Below are positions 54,401 through 64,000 of a stretch of 64,000 nt of DNA, one piece after another. The stretch comes from Forficula auricularia (Eukaryota; Arthropoda; Insecta; Dermaptera; Forficulidae). Below the pieces are notes generated by a model that saw only the letters and a list, made by a program, of their open reading frames with translations, was not told where the DNA came from and searched no databases. A program made the position numbers and the translations under genes. The stretch's first letter is position 1; every line of letters begins with the position of its first letter. The stretch is taken from the NCBI GenBank assembly GCA_024734495.1, contig JALMQS010000225.1:555202-619201 (forward strand). The letters are read 5' to 3'.

Positions 54401-55559
54401 TAGAGAAATCAAACCCAGTTTTATTTGAATAAAATTATAATCTTATATTATTCAATGAGCAATTCTTGTATATATGTATAGAATCGGTTTCTCGAAAACG
54501 GATCTAACGATTCCGCTAAAAATTGGTCCTACTTATCAAGTCTCATGAGTTATTAGTCGTGTATAAATTTTAATCCGATTGAAATGAAGGAGGGGTGTAA
54601 ATTAGTCATGTCGCAAAATAAATAATTTAATCGTTCATATCTCGTCTTTAGTAAGTCGCAGAACCTTGAAATTTGAAACTTAAGCTATCTCAGAGGCTAC
54701 CACAAGTATCAGAAGATTTTGGCTAAAATAGAAGAACCGGAAGGAAGGTGATGTTTACGTACTTGAGAATGTACCCACCCCCACCTCACCCTCTGCATTT
54801 CGCAACCATAAATCTTTTAGAAGCCACGAAATTCGATATAATTTGTAGACCTCCACCCATTAGAAAGTATATATATCAATAGAAAAAGTTTCCCTTTTGT
54901 CGGGCAGGGATTCCACGAACACATTTTTTTATTTAATTCTGAATCCAAATAAAAATCGACCTTTTTTTCAGAATTTTAAATTAAAAATAATATTATTATA
55001 TACTTTCAACTGAAACAAAAGTTACGGAGCATTATTAATAATCGATTGATTGATTCATAATAAATTAGAATATTTAAAGAAAATTGTTTCAACAGTTCTT
55101 AGTGAAAGTGGCAAGAGAAAAAAGAATTTTGAATTGACCAAACAAATTTAAGAATACAACACACAACTAATAAAAACAAAAGCTAAATAAATATATATTG
55201 TCACGATGAAGAAAACTGAAATCTAATTGGATGGAATGGTTTGGAAGAGAAAGAAGAAGAAATTGTTCCAAATAACAAAACTTCCCCAATGTTCTGCTTT
55301 ATGTGTTCTTCAGAAAATTGTTTTTTATCAACAAAATGCAAGTGAATTGCATTGCCTTTGTTTATTTTCCAAGACTCCTTTTTGTCTCAGTTGTAACTCT
55401 TTTGCTAGGAAAATTGATTTGTATACTTTTCTTTTTGCACTTTTTTTGTCTAGTAGAGTAGAGAATGTCATTTTCCTCATCTCATAGAAGAGGACGCAAT
55501 GAAAATAAACTACATTCAATGAAATCAACTTCTCGCTACTTGAAATTGTTCAAATAAAT

Positions 55560-55970
55560 TATTTATAATTATGTAATAAAAGTACAAATCGCAGTTTGTC
55601 GTAGAAGGAAGGGGATGGCGAGGTTTTAAGACGCGACAGGTCGCTGCGCCCGAGAAATTTTCAAAAAGCAATAAAAGTTTTTACGACTTTTTGAATGAAA
55701 TGCTGGCTTACGATCTTAGGGCGGGGCGGGGCAGGGAATCATGACTAAACATCAGTAAATAGATCGGCATGGGAGTATTTTGTTGCAGTTTGTGGCCAGC
55801 AAGCCAGCCAGAGACTAGGCCAACCCGCCACGGATTAAGCAATCGCTACTTAATTCGTGGAGGATCGTTTTTATGACCAGAGACGGATGACTCGAGCAAC
55901 AGCCTCTTCTTTCTCTTCCTCTTCCTCTATTATTCCTCTCTCCTCACCCTGTCTGGGTTATCAATTCCAT
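55560..55970. other. GC-richer island
   Basis: Includes agcaataaaagtttttacga, gggcggggcggggcaggg, ccacggattaagcaatcgct and tacttaattcgtggagg. A TTTTACGAC-type word and TAAT cores are present. No frame or repeat match. Candidate host regulatory DNA. Confidence 0.35.
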
Positions 55971-56105
55971 TAAAAGACCCAATCAAAATTTTTATCTGTC
56001 TTATTTTTATTTGTTTTAATGATTGAAATGCATTATCTATAAACATGTGAATTATATTTGCTAATTAATAACTAAATACTCAAATAATTTTATTATTTGG
56101 GCAAA

Positions 56106-57085
56106 TTAGGCCGGAAAAAGGCCGCGATGGCCAATAAATATGTAGTGATGAGTAAAGCAAGACCAAGACCAAGACTTGCTTTGCTCATCACTAATATTAA
56201 TACTAAAAAACAAAATAATATTAGAATTTTTCTTAAAAGTGATCAGGACTTTCTAAACACCCTATAGAAGACTTTACAAACATACCCTCTGCCTATTTTA
56301 ATTAGTGATGAGCAGAATTGGTCTTGGTCTTGCTTTCCTCATCACTAATTTAATACTCAAAATAATAATAATAATAATATTTTTCTTAAAAGTGATCTGT
56401 ATTTTCTAAACACCCTATAGAAGACTTTACAAACACACCCTCTGCTTATATTAATTAGTGATGAGCAGAATTGGTCTTTGTCTTGCAGTCTTGGTCTTGG
56501 TCTTGATTTGCTCATCACTATAAAATATGCACAAGCTGGAAATAATTTTAATCGACGTTAGGCATGCCAAATAAAAGTTATGAGTTTACGACGGTTTATG
56601 GCTTGTGCCAAATTTTTGAGGGCCTAAAAACGGGTTATCGTTGTCCAATTAAGATGGAACTTTGCCAATTTCATTTTTTAGCCAATTGGCAACTATTATG
56701 GGGGCCAGCACCGCAAAATTCAAAGAGTGGTTTCTTGTCACCACATAATGACCATAATTCACTTTTCCGCCAAGTTGGTAAAAATTGTCTGTTTTTGACG
56801 ATCGATTGTGGGTAAGCGGCTGAACCGATTTTAGCTTTTAAGTAAGTGATTCCGACGTAAAAATGTATGCTCTTTCATTTTGCTAAGAATGAAATTTTCC
56901 GTACGGATAGTTTATGGACGCGTAGCGAAAATTTTAAAAAAGTCCATTATTTTCGTTGTTTTTAGGCCCTTAAAAATTTAGCACCATCCAGAAACCGCCG
57001 CAAATTTATATAAATCTTAATTGAGATGCCTAACATCGATTAAAATTATTTTCAACGTGAGCATATTTATTGCCCAGCAGAAGAC
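56106..57085. mobile_element. TIR element N, copy 1, with a nested hAT-like insertion
   Basis: Left aaggccgcgatggccaataa, right gagcatatttattgcccag inverted; inner pairs cacaagctggaaataatttt and aaaattattttcaacgtgag, gttaggcatgcc and gatgcctaac. Shares its whole body with 58722-59325. The left TIR is split at 56142 by a hAT-like element. The 83-codon frame at 56564 lies in the body and is not conserved as a frame in copy 2. Confidence 0.82.
56143..56520. mobile_element. hAT-like TIR element with 8-bp target duplication
   Basis: Begins TAGTGATGAGTAAAG and ends CTTGATTTGCTCATCACTA. TAAATATG (56135-56142) and TAAAATATG (56521-56529) flank it, consistent with an 8-bp duplication that later gained one A. 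The interior has extra copies of the gatgagcagaattggtcttg end and a 142-base direct duplication (ttttcttaaaagtgatc at 56228 and 56382). Confidence 0.82.
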
Positions 57086-58720
57086 TAATTTGCCTGGGCT
57101 ATTAATAAAATCTCAAAACTAGTTTGATTAAGTAATTAAATGCTTCTTATGAATTGAAGAACTAATTCAGACTAGACCTCTTTTTTCGATGTTTCTGTTT
57201 GTAATTCTGAAGTCTTCTTCAAGTGATAATCGATTTAGGATGAATCAACTAGACAACTACATCTCCACAAGTGGATCATCCACCCCCACACATATGCAAC
57301 ACACTTTCTTCCATCGTCATTTATTTATCATCCTTCAAGAAGAAACTGTTTAGCTACCAGACTTGTGCTGTAGTTTTTTAGCAAAATTAAATTCAAAAAT
57401 TCATTTAAGAAATAATTGAGACTTGCAGCTTTTTAATAGTACTTTTATTTAAGAATCCCCTCTAACGTTTGGGCCATTGGTTATAGCCATCTTCAGAGCT
57501 AATACAGAATTGAACACATGAGATTAGATTAGTCTTATCTAAGTATATCAATGCAATTAATAAATTAGAGTCTTTAGATACTATTCACCGGAAATTTGTC
57601 AATATTTATAAAAAAATTTCTTCTTTAGATACACAACTGCACGTCTCTTCATTGAGCCCTTATTAAATAAAAAACCACAGCTATAAGAATCTTTTGAAAA
57701 TAAATAATTCGAATTTTTATGCAAATTTTAGTGCAAATTAAAATTTCTAGTTTTTATATAAATTGGAAGTTATAGAAAAATATTTTCGATTTAGAAATTC
57801 CTATTTATTCCTATTTATTAAGAGCCCAAGGCGTACCTACAATTAAAGCATGAGAGATTCGAACCCGGAACCTATTCGTAGCCGTAGCAATGGTCCTATA
57901 AAAAGTAAAAAAAAACTTATTGATGCTAGAATTCAAATAAAAATAAAATATATTTTTAAACATACATACAAAAATGAACTATTATAGAATTATTATTATT
58001 ATTATTATTTTCAAAAAATCATTTTGTTGTGCAGATAATTATACTCAAATGGGTAAAAAAATTAGGTTCAACTGCATAAATAATATAGGTATGTATATTT
58101 TGTTGATATACGCTGAGTGAGAGATAGTAATGCATATTTGTATTCTTGATGCATTTGCCTCTTCCCCTAACAAATATGCTTGTGATTTTTGTGTCTGTTT
58201 TATATTCCAAAACTTTTACATTTCCCCCAATATAGGTGCGATACCAATAAAACCATGATATATCGAGACAACATCTACGCATCATAATTCAACATATACG
58301 CATGCATAGATATATATGTATATATGATCCCCTATCCTATGTAAATATAAAGTTATATTATATATTTCAGAGTAGGGTAAAATATGAAAATTTATATTTC
58401 GTTTAATATAAAAAATATATATTAACATTGCTACCAAAGTATTCCTACCGTACCTAAAATTAAGATTTGTTTATTCATTGAATTATTTACATAAGAAAGG
58501 ACAAAAAAGAACAAGAATGTAAAATTACAAATTTTTAATTAAGCTTCAAATTATATCTTAAATTACCTTACAATTTATATCTGAATGTTATCATATTTTT
58601 GTATTTAATGTTTTGATGACCAAATGTTCTAACGAACAAGGTCAATTTTAATAAAAAAGATTTATAATCATTTAAATATGAAGCTTTGAAGAGTAGCCTA
58701 GGAAAATTTAACTGAAAAAA
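57086..58720. other. AT-rich stretch with small relics
   Basis: Holds the hammerhead relic at 57460-57500 and a tRNA-like piece on the minus strand at 57845-57900 (GGTTCGAATCT B box). The rest includes (tta)n at 57988-58008 and nothing recognisable. Confidence 0.4.
57460..57502 (-). ncRNA. Hammerhead relic, separate type
   Basis: Minus strand: CTGAAGA (57490-57496), T, GGC-TATAACCAATG-GCC, then CAAAC (57467-57471), GTT (57464-57466). Only the invariant G12 of GAAA is changed to C. Helix II is sound. Not in a visible palindrome. Confidence 0.6.
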
Positions 58721-58721
58721 A

Positions 58722-59325
58722 GGCCGCGCTGCCCAATAAATATCCACAAGCTGGAAATAATTTTACGTTAGGCATCCCAAATAAGAGTTATATGAGTTGT
58801 TTTTTTTTTTTTTTTGTTAAAACTTTTACATTTGAAGATATGCAGCATTTTCCAAGACAGGACATGATCCTACCATTGCAGCACGGGTTACCGTTGTCAA
58901 ATTAAGATGAAACTTTGTAAATTTCATTTTTGAGTCAAGTGGGATTTATTATGGGGCCATTACCAAAATTCAAAGATTTTTGTGACCACCTAATGAGCAT
59001 AATTCACTTTTCCGCCAAGTTGGTAAAAATTTCCTATCTTTGACGATTGATTGTGGCTAAAAGGCTTAACCAATTTTGATTTTTAAAACGTTATTTGAAA
59101 TGAAATTTTATGTTCATTCATTTTAGTAAGAGTAAAATTTTCTGTAGGACTCATGGTTTTCAAGTTATAATCAAAAATCTGAAAGTCCAAAATTGTCGTG
59201 CTTTTTAGTCCCTCAAAAATTTAGTACCACCCAGAGACCGTCGCAAACTTGGGATGCCTAAAGTCGATTAAAATTATTTCCAGCTTGTGTATATTTATTG
59301 GCCAGTAGAAATCTAATACTCCTGG
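58722..59325. mobile_element. TIR element N, copy 2
   Basis: aaggccgcgctgcccaataa to tatttattggccag, with atccacaagctggaaataat inverted as attatttccagcttgtgtat. No transposase. A T-run replaces part of the interior at 58800. Confidence 0.85.
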
Positions 59326-60540
59326 GCTTGGAGATAATTTCAGAGAAAATTATATTCCTATAAGTACATTTATTTTTATCGCTATAACTTCTAATAATAA
59401 ATATTAGTGATTTAAGACCAAAAATTACATTCCTCTCTTGAAGTCTTCACATTTAAAGATTTTTTCCAATCACAAGATTATAATACCTATTTACTTTTAA
59501 CTTTCCTAGTGAAATTAAACGATAGCCTTGTAGGTATTTAAATAGAAATGAAATTTAGAAAACAACTAATTTACTTGTCCTCAGATCTCAAAAAGTGTCA
59601 AAAAATTCAATGTGTGTGTGTATTTTGGCATAAATTCTTGATTTCAGCAGACGCAGAAGAACGAAACTTGAACTAGAAATTCTTTAGTAAGTGTAGTAAA
59701 ATAATCCTTTAAATCAGCAAAAAATAAATATTTTGTTGTTTTATATGGTAATATACTTACTAATAATTTTTTAAGCGATTTTTTTATCAAGTTGTCGATG
59801 TTCTTTATCATAAATTTTATTCTTATTGAAATTCTTTCTTCTTCTTTTCACGATGGAGGGGCCAACCCAGATCTTAAGGGGTTACACCTTTTTGGTGTAA
59901 CTTCTTCTCTCATCATTTTCATTAAAGAAAAATTAATTAATGGAGATGAGTTGTTATTTATGTTTATTTAAAAATTGTTACATTTAAGAGTTCTGTTTCT
60001 ATTTATTTATTAATTAATTTTAAATAACTTATTTAATTCAAAGAAATCTTCCTTTCCCTTATTTATTCTATTGTAAATAATTTTTAATTTCTCTTTTTTA
60101 TTTGAAAAGTTAAAATTGTGAAGCCAAGTCGTGTGGTGCACTCACCATGTTTTTCTTTCCTATTAAAAATCCCTATAATTATATTGATAAACCCACTTCA
60201 CTTTGTTTTGTTTTTAATATATTTATATGCGTAGATATTACAACTGTGTTATTCCAATCTTTTGCGTTTTTCGATTTAATAACAAAGGAGTTTCTTGATA
60301 AGGTTTGGTTTTGGTTGTCGTGGCCCTGAAGCAAGCACCCCTAAGCTGCTTCCACCCCTAGGGGTTTTCTAGTCGATGTTGTTGATTGTGTCGAAACCTC
60401 CCTCTTTTCTACCTTCATCCTACCAACTTCAACTGCCGGGGGATGACTTGAAACAATTTCGGAATTTTTCATATTCTTTTTTTGAAATCTGTAATTAAAT
60501 CTCATTAAATTCTTTCAAATATAAATTATAAATTTACTGA
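59326..60540. other. Mostly AT-rich, one GC-richer patch
   Basis: A (tg)n run lies at 59611-59621. 59880-59925 shares ggtgtaacttcttctctcat with 31047-31075 near the piggyBac relic, perhaps another transposon scrap. 60320-60440 (ccctgaagcaagcaccccta, aggggttttctagtcg) is GC-richer without match. Confidence 0.35.
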
Positions 60541-60544
60541 AAGT

Positions 60545-60780
60545 TCCTTTTTTTGCTGATAGTAGCAGATTTGTTTAATACATAGAAAATAAATCAAAGA
60601 ATATGTCTTCTACTTTAATTAAATAAGTTCACCCATTATTTATATAAAATTTAAATTTAAAGAATAAAGAGAAAACAGGGATGAAGGTAAAATCTTTGAA
60701 ATTATAGCCTCAAATGTGGGCCTAGGGTCTGCTTATTTACATCAGACAAAAGAGGCGGTCATTTAATTGATTTCTTTAAA
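60545..60780 (+). mobile_element. Decayed family B/C element
   Basis: gctgatagtagcagatttgt edge, gtcttctac arm and catcagacaaaagagg right side. The hammerhead region (60678-60715) reads agggatgaaggtaaaatctt, GAAAT, TATAGCCTC: CTGATGA and the GTC triplet are both mutated. Confidence 0.55.
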
Positions 60781-61116
60781 TTAATTAATCAAATAGATAA
60801 GCTCTAATTTTGGAAGTAGTAGAATTCTTTCATAACTGAATATTAAAGCAAATCTCTTCTGCTTGATCTATAAAATCTTATAGATGAGTTTGATTGCATG
60901 ACAAAAGATAACCCCTCTAAAAGTTGAACCTAAGTGCCAAAAAGTTATACTTTGTAACCAAAGGCTTTTTGGCACTTGGGTTAGGATCTCAAGGGTTGGC
61001 TCTTCTGACATGTAAGTAAAAATATCTATTAAATTGAAAGTTTTTGTGCCGAGGGTAGCAGAATTTTTATATATTGAAGGAGACAATAAAAGAGTGTCTT
61101 CTGGTGGAATTATAAA

Positions 61117-61175
61117 TTTTATTTATTTATAACGAGACTATAGTTCGAGGGCTTTGTTCTCTTTATCAAGTCTAT
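61117..61175 (-). ncRNA. Hammerhead relic, family C
   Basis: Minus strand: CTTGATA in place of CTGATGA, helix II gagaac-aaa-gccctc, GAAC (one A lost), TATA, GTC. Two independent core lesions. Confidence 0.7.
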
Positions 61176-61230
61176 TACAATTGATTCCCATGAATTAATT
61201 TATGAATTCATAAGTTAATTCCTGTGAATC

Positions 61231-61290
61231 AATTGTAATAGACTGATGAAGAGGACAAAGCCCTCGAAACTATAGTCTCGTTATAAATAA
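61231..61290 (+). ncRNA. Hammerhead ribozyme, family C, intact
   Basis: CTGATGA (61243-61249), A, GAGGAC-AAA-GCCCTC (one A-C mismatch), GAAAC (61266-61270), TATA, GTC (61275-61277), tcgttata. Helix I as in the 4.6-kb copy. Confidence 0.84.
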
Positions 61291-61994
61291 ATAAAATTTA
61301 TAATTCCAGCAGAAGACACACTCTTTTATTGTTTCCTTCAAAAATATCTATATCATCGTAGATCAAGCAGAAGGCCTTTTTTGGAAATTCTCTTATAAAT
61401 TAATTAAATAGGTAGGTGCTCTAGAAAAGTTAACTATATTATAAAATTTTCAAAATATTGCATAATATGCACCTAGCAAACAATAAGCCTAATCTTTTCC
61501 AACATACTCAAGCTGAAGAGCTTAGTCTTTTTCAGAATTGCGAAAAATAAATTGTTTTCCCAATAATAATTTTCTGACAGTAGGTATAGGGATATATCAG
61601 GAGGCGTGAATTCGCTCTATCCCATTACTTTTATTTATTATTAGGTAATTCTTTATAACTCAAGGAGATGTTTTACCTCTTATGGTGATTTTCGCCAATA
61701 GATAATAGGGGATGGCTTTACATGTACCTACCTGATTTTTAATTCTGTATTTCTTGAAGTGATGATCACACCTATCTTGATTTTTTTTACCAGTATATGA
61801 AATATAATTAAATGTCCTTATAAAGTGTAGGTATAACAAATTATTGTTTCTTACTCTTCGCAAACAATATTTAAAATTTTTTCATGAATAAACAAATGAA
61901 TTTTACTTTTGTGTATATGTTGTTATAGTGATTTAAAAAAGTAAGAAATACTAGTATATAGATCAAGTTACGTTTATAACTAAATACATATTTT

Positions 61995-62042
61995 ATTTAA
62001 GACTAAACTTTCGCAGCTCTTGACTACATTTATCTTCAGTAT
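61995..62042 (-). ncRNA. Possible hammerhead relic
   Basis: Minus strand: CTGAAGA (62033-62039), taaat, GTAG...CTGC, GAAAG (62008-62012), TTTA, GTC (62001-62003). Insertion before helix II and G instead of C after GAAA. Weak but has all three boxes in order. Confidence 0.35.
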
Positions 62043-62244
62043 AAAACAATACTTTATAGCAATACTAAACTAAAAATAAAAATTTCACCAAAAATTGAAA
62101 TAAATTTAAATTTGAGAAAAAAGTGATTTTATTAAATTCATTTTATTCTTTTCTATATTTTAATTAGCAAAGCTACTTCTTTAAAAATAAAGGCAGCAAT
62201 GGAAAATATACAAAATCAAAAAAAAATAAATAAATAAAATAAAC

Positions 62245-62805
62245 TGCAACGGATCGTTGCTAAACTTTATCCAATGTACCTACTATCTTATTCTAACGTA
62301 AAGTACTTTAAAATATAATTTTCCAAAAAAACTTTATATGATCTTTATTGTGGTCTCAAGGTACATAATTACAATACTATATTCATCAAAATTGGTTTAG
62401 TCATTTTCAAAATGTTTAGAAAAAACTAAAAAAGTACTAATGTTTGTGGGTCGAAATGTACCAAAAACTAATCAGCGCTTCATTTTGTTAAAATAATGAT
62501 AGATTTTCAATTTCATTTCAATCGGTTGTACGGTGTGGAAAAAATCGTGGATGAAAAAAACGAAAACATACATTCACCTGAACGCACTACCTAAAAAAAT
62601 CGCTCTTTATGGCCTCTGGAAGAGACCCCATGTAATTTTTTGAAAACCTGTCCCGTGCTAAAATTCAACCTAATTGAATACTACAATTTGTGACTTTAAT
62701 TGAGATCATGGGTTCCGTAGTCTTTACCTGAGGACCCTTTAAAGTCGCGCTTGCCACGAGACCGATTACAATACTTTACCCATGCTTCGCATTGGATAAA
62801 GTAAT
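62245..62805. mobile_element. TIR element L, copy 2
   Basis: aaactttatccaatgtacct and ttcgcattggataaagtaat are inverted. The interior is collinear with 15195-15765 (taccaaaaactaatcagcgc, tggcctctggaagagacccc, ttgccacgagaccgatta). Confidence 0.75.
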
Positions 62806-62959
62806 ATATTTTGTTACTTATTTTAAAAGACAATTCACCTTGTGATATAATAAAAATGATTAGATTTTGAGCGAAAAGTGTTCCAATCATTATATAAAGC
62901 AAAAATGATTTCTAAATATCTAATGAGAGAGCAAGTTCTGGATATGGCACGCAAAGGTC

Positions 62960-63320
62960 AGATCCAATTTTTTGTAGTGTTATGGGGGTGAGAATCCAAA
63001 TGTATTGATTCGAAAAGAGAACAATTAAAAGGCAGACATTCCTTTCCAAGATGGAGGCTGTCAGCCTCTTCCCATCTCTGAGACCCTCCTTCTAGGGGGG
63101 TCGGAGCCCACTCAGTCAGACCTATGGATTTCCCATCGACTCCCCTTGTTCTACGCATGCGCAGGACCCCTCTCGCCTTCCCACTTGCCATCCTTGATCT
63201 CAACATGGCAAAAAAGCGGGCTCCTTTGCCGAACGCTGAGCAGACCTGAATTTGATTGAACTGATAGAAGCCGGAATGGATGTTGCCCATGCACGGCAAC
63301 CCCTTGCCTTTATTAGAGTC
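62960..63320. other. GC-richer island
   Basis: tctgagaccctccttctagg, gttctacgcatgcgcaggac and agcccactcagtcagac. A 113-codon minus-strand frame (63299-62958) spans it, the longest host-like frame here, but has no recognisable domain, splice context or repeat match. Confidence 0.3.
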
Positions 63321-63905
63321 TCCTTTTTTTGCCTAAATAAATCTCCATTCATTTTTCTTTCGTTAGCATTTCACGAATTCATCTTTTTATCAATTAAAAG
63401 AATACACTGAGCCAGACAAAAGCTTTTCCGGCTTTAGGGCTAATGACAAGGAAAATGTGAACATAGGAAGGGTGGCTGGCAAACCATCCAAGGACAGTCA
63501 ATTTCTTCCTTTATTTCAGCAAATCTTACCAAGGATTTCTTACCAAATCATTTAACAAATAAAACATTACACTTTAGTTTCTAGAGAAGATGGGAAAAAT
63601 TACCACATTCTGAACCTTTTGGAAATTGGAAATTCTTATAAGATGAGATTATCTATCCTTACAATTAATTAAAATTTTCGAGAATTCCACCATTCTCCTC
63701 TTACTCAAAAGAAACTTATTTTCACACCGGGAAATTCTTTTCTTCCCCTTGTATCAATATAAAAAAAGTAATCCAAAGTTATCCAAAGTCATTCGAAATA
63801 TTAATATGTTTATTATTTTATTATTAATCAGATACCTATCACTAGCCATTTGAAATCCATGTTGACTTAAATAAAAAAATAGATATCGATTCTCTTCTAA
63901 TTCTT

Positions 63906-63974
63906 GAGGAATAACACACACACATACACACACACACATAAGGGGAGGGATAACACACACACACACACATACTT
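63906..63974 (+). repeat. (CA)n microsatellites
   Basis: Two short acacac runs flank ataaggggagggat, each ending near a gaggaataacacaca block (63905, 63946), i.e. a small tandem duplication. Confidence 0.9.
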
Positions 63975-64000
63975 GAGGAATAACAATTCTATATTGGATT

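Larger units (their letters stand above)
61018..61351. mobile_element. Family C palindromic element with exact 12-bp target duplication
   Basis: AAAAATATCTAT at 61018-61029 and 61340-61351. Order here is ttgaaagtttttgtgccgag edge first, then the palindrome (aggagacaataaaagagtgt ... cactcttttattgtttcctt), i.e. opposite to the 9.3-kb copy. Two hammerhead sites. Confidence 0.88.

Noticed and set aside
1643..57900. Functional tRNA genes at the tRNA-like sites (1643, 19125, 19845, 22376, 41703, 57845)
   Set aside because: B boxes are recognisable, but acceptor stems, anticodon loops or spacing do not form a cloverleaf by eye.
62958..63299. 113-codon minus-strand frame
   Set aside because: No domain recognised. 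Kept only as a possible host island, not called a gene.

Overview
This is a eukaryotic, very AT-rich window, most like a large insect or other arthropod genome. The reasons are a 309-bp Helitron with canonical ends, two tRNA-headed SINE families, Penelope-like, jockey/CR1-like and piggyBac-like protein relics, pogo-, hAT- and mariner-like inverted-repeat elements, and no bacterial gene structure. I cannot name the group. I find no intact host protein gene. The long open frames are shadows of repeats; the only protein relics I recognise are four broken transposable-element pieces: a Penelope GIY-YIG endonuclease domain (8136-8486), the C-terminal ends of two non-LTR reverse-transcriptase ORFs (27666-28082 and 41401-41698, both minus) and a frameshifted piggyBac transposase piece (30754-30899, minus).

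The dominant signal is RNA-level. I can read about two dozen hammerhead ribozymes (HHRs) and HHR relics. Each has CUGANGA, a short helix II, GAAA(C/U), a minimal helix III and a UH cleavage site. They fall into at least seven sequence families, called here A (gaggaagtc), B (gatgagggcc), C (gaagagggc), D (gaagaaggag), F (gaagagcagc), G (gatgggctc) and I (gatgcta). Most sit in long palindromes: the left arm carries a minus-strand HHR and the right arm a plus-strand HHR. Every family has one extra unpaired base between the core A9 and helix II. Families B and C share terminal sequence with a copy that runs straight into a Penelope GIY-YIG domain, and C copies are flanked by 9-13 bp target duplications. 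They are therefore best read as non-autonomous derivatives of HHR-carrying Penelope-like retroelements.

Layout: 1-2.8 kb, CAGGGTGGGG inverted-repeat elements with an A palindrome inside. 3-5.7 kb, GC-richer patch, foldback, C ribozyme, Helitron. 6.2-7.2 kb, full TIR element with 117-bp tandem units. 8-10.1 kb, Penelope relic, G relics, C ribozyme with perfect target duplication. 12-14 kb, G-like ribozyme, pogo-like element with a nested SINE. 15-17 kb, D and F ribozymes. 17-25 kb, SINEs, nested A/B/C stack. 25-29 kb, I palindrome, B palindrome, C interrupted by a LINE end. 30-34 kb, hAT-like element, piggyBac relic, 5S-like fragment, 128-bp tandem array. 34-44 kb, TIR elements, SINEs, diverged inverted duplication. 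46-51 kb, D palindrome, repeated TTAAGG elements, G palindrome nested in another palindrome. 56-59 kb, two related TIR elements, one with a hAT-like insertion and an 8-bp target duplication. 60-62 kb, further C ribozymes. Several GC-richer islands (about 3.0, 10.6-11.1, 14.4-14.9, 21.0, 28.9-29.4, 40.7-41.0, 55.6-56.0 and 63.0-63.3 kb) are free of recognisable repeats and may be host regulatory sequence, but I cannot assign a function.
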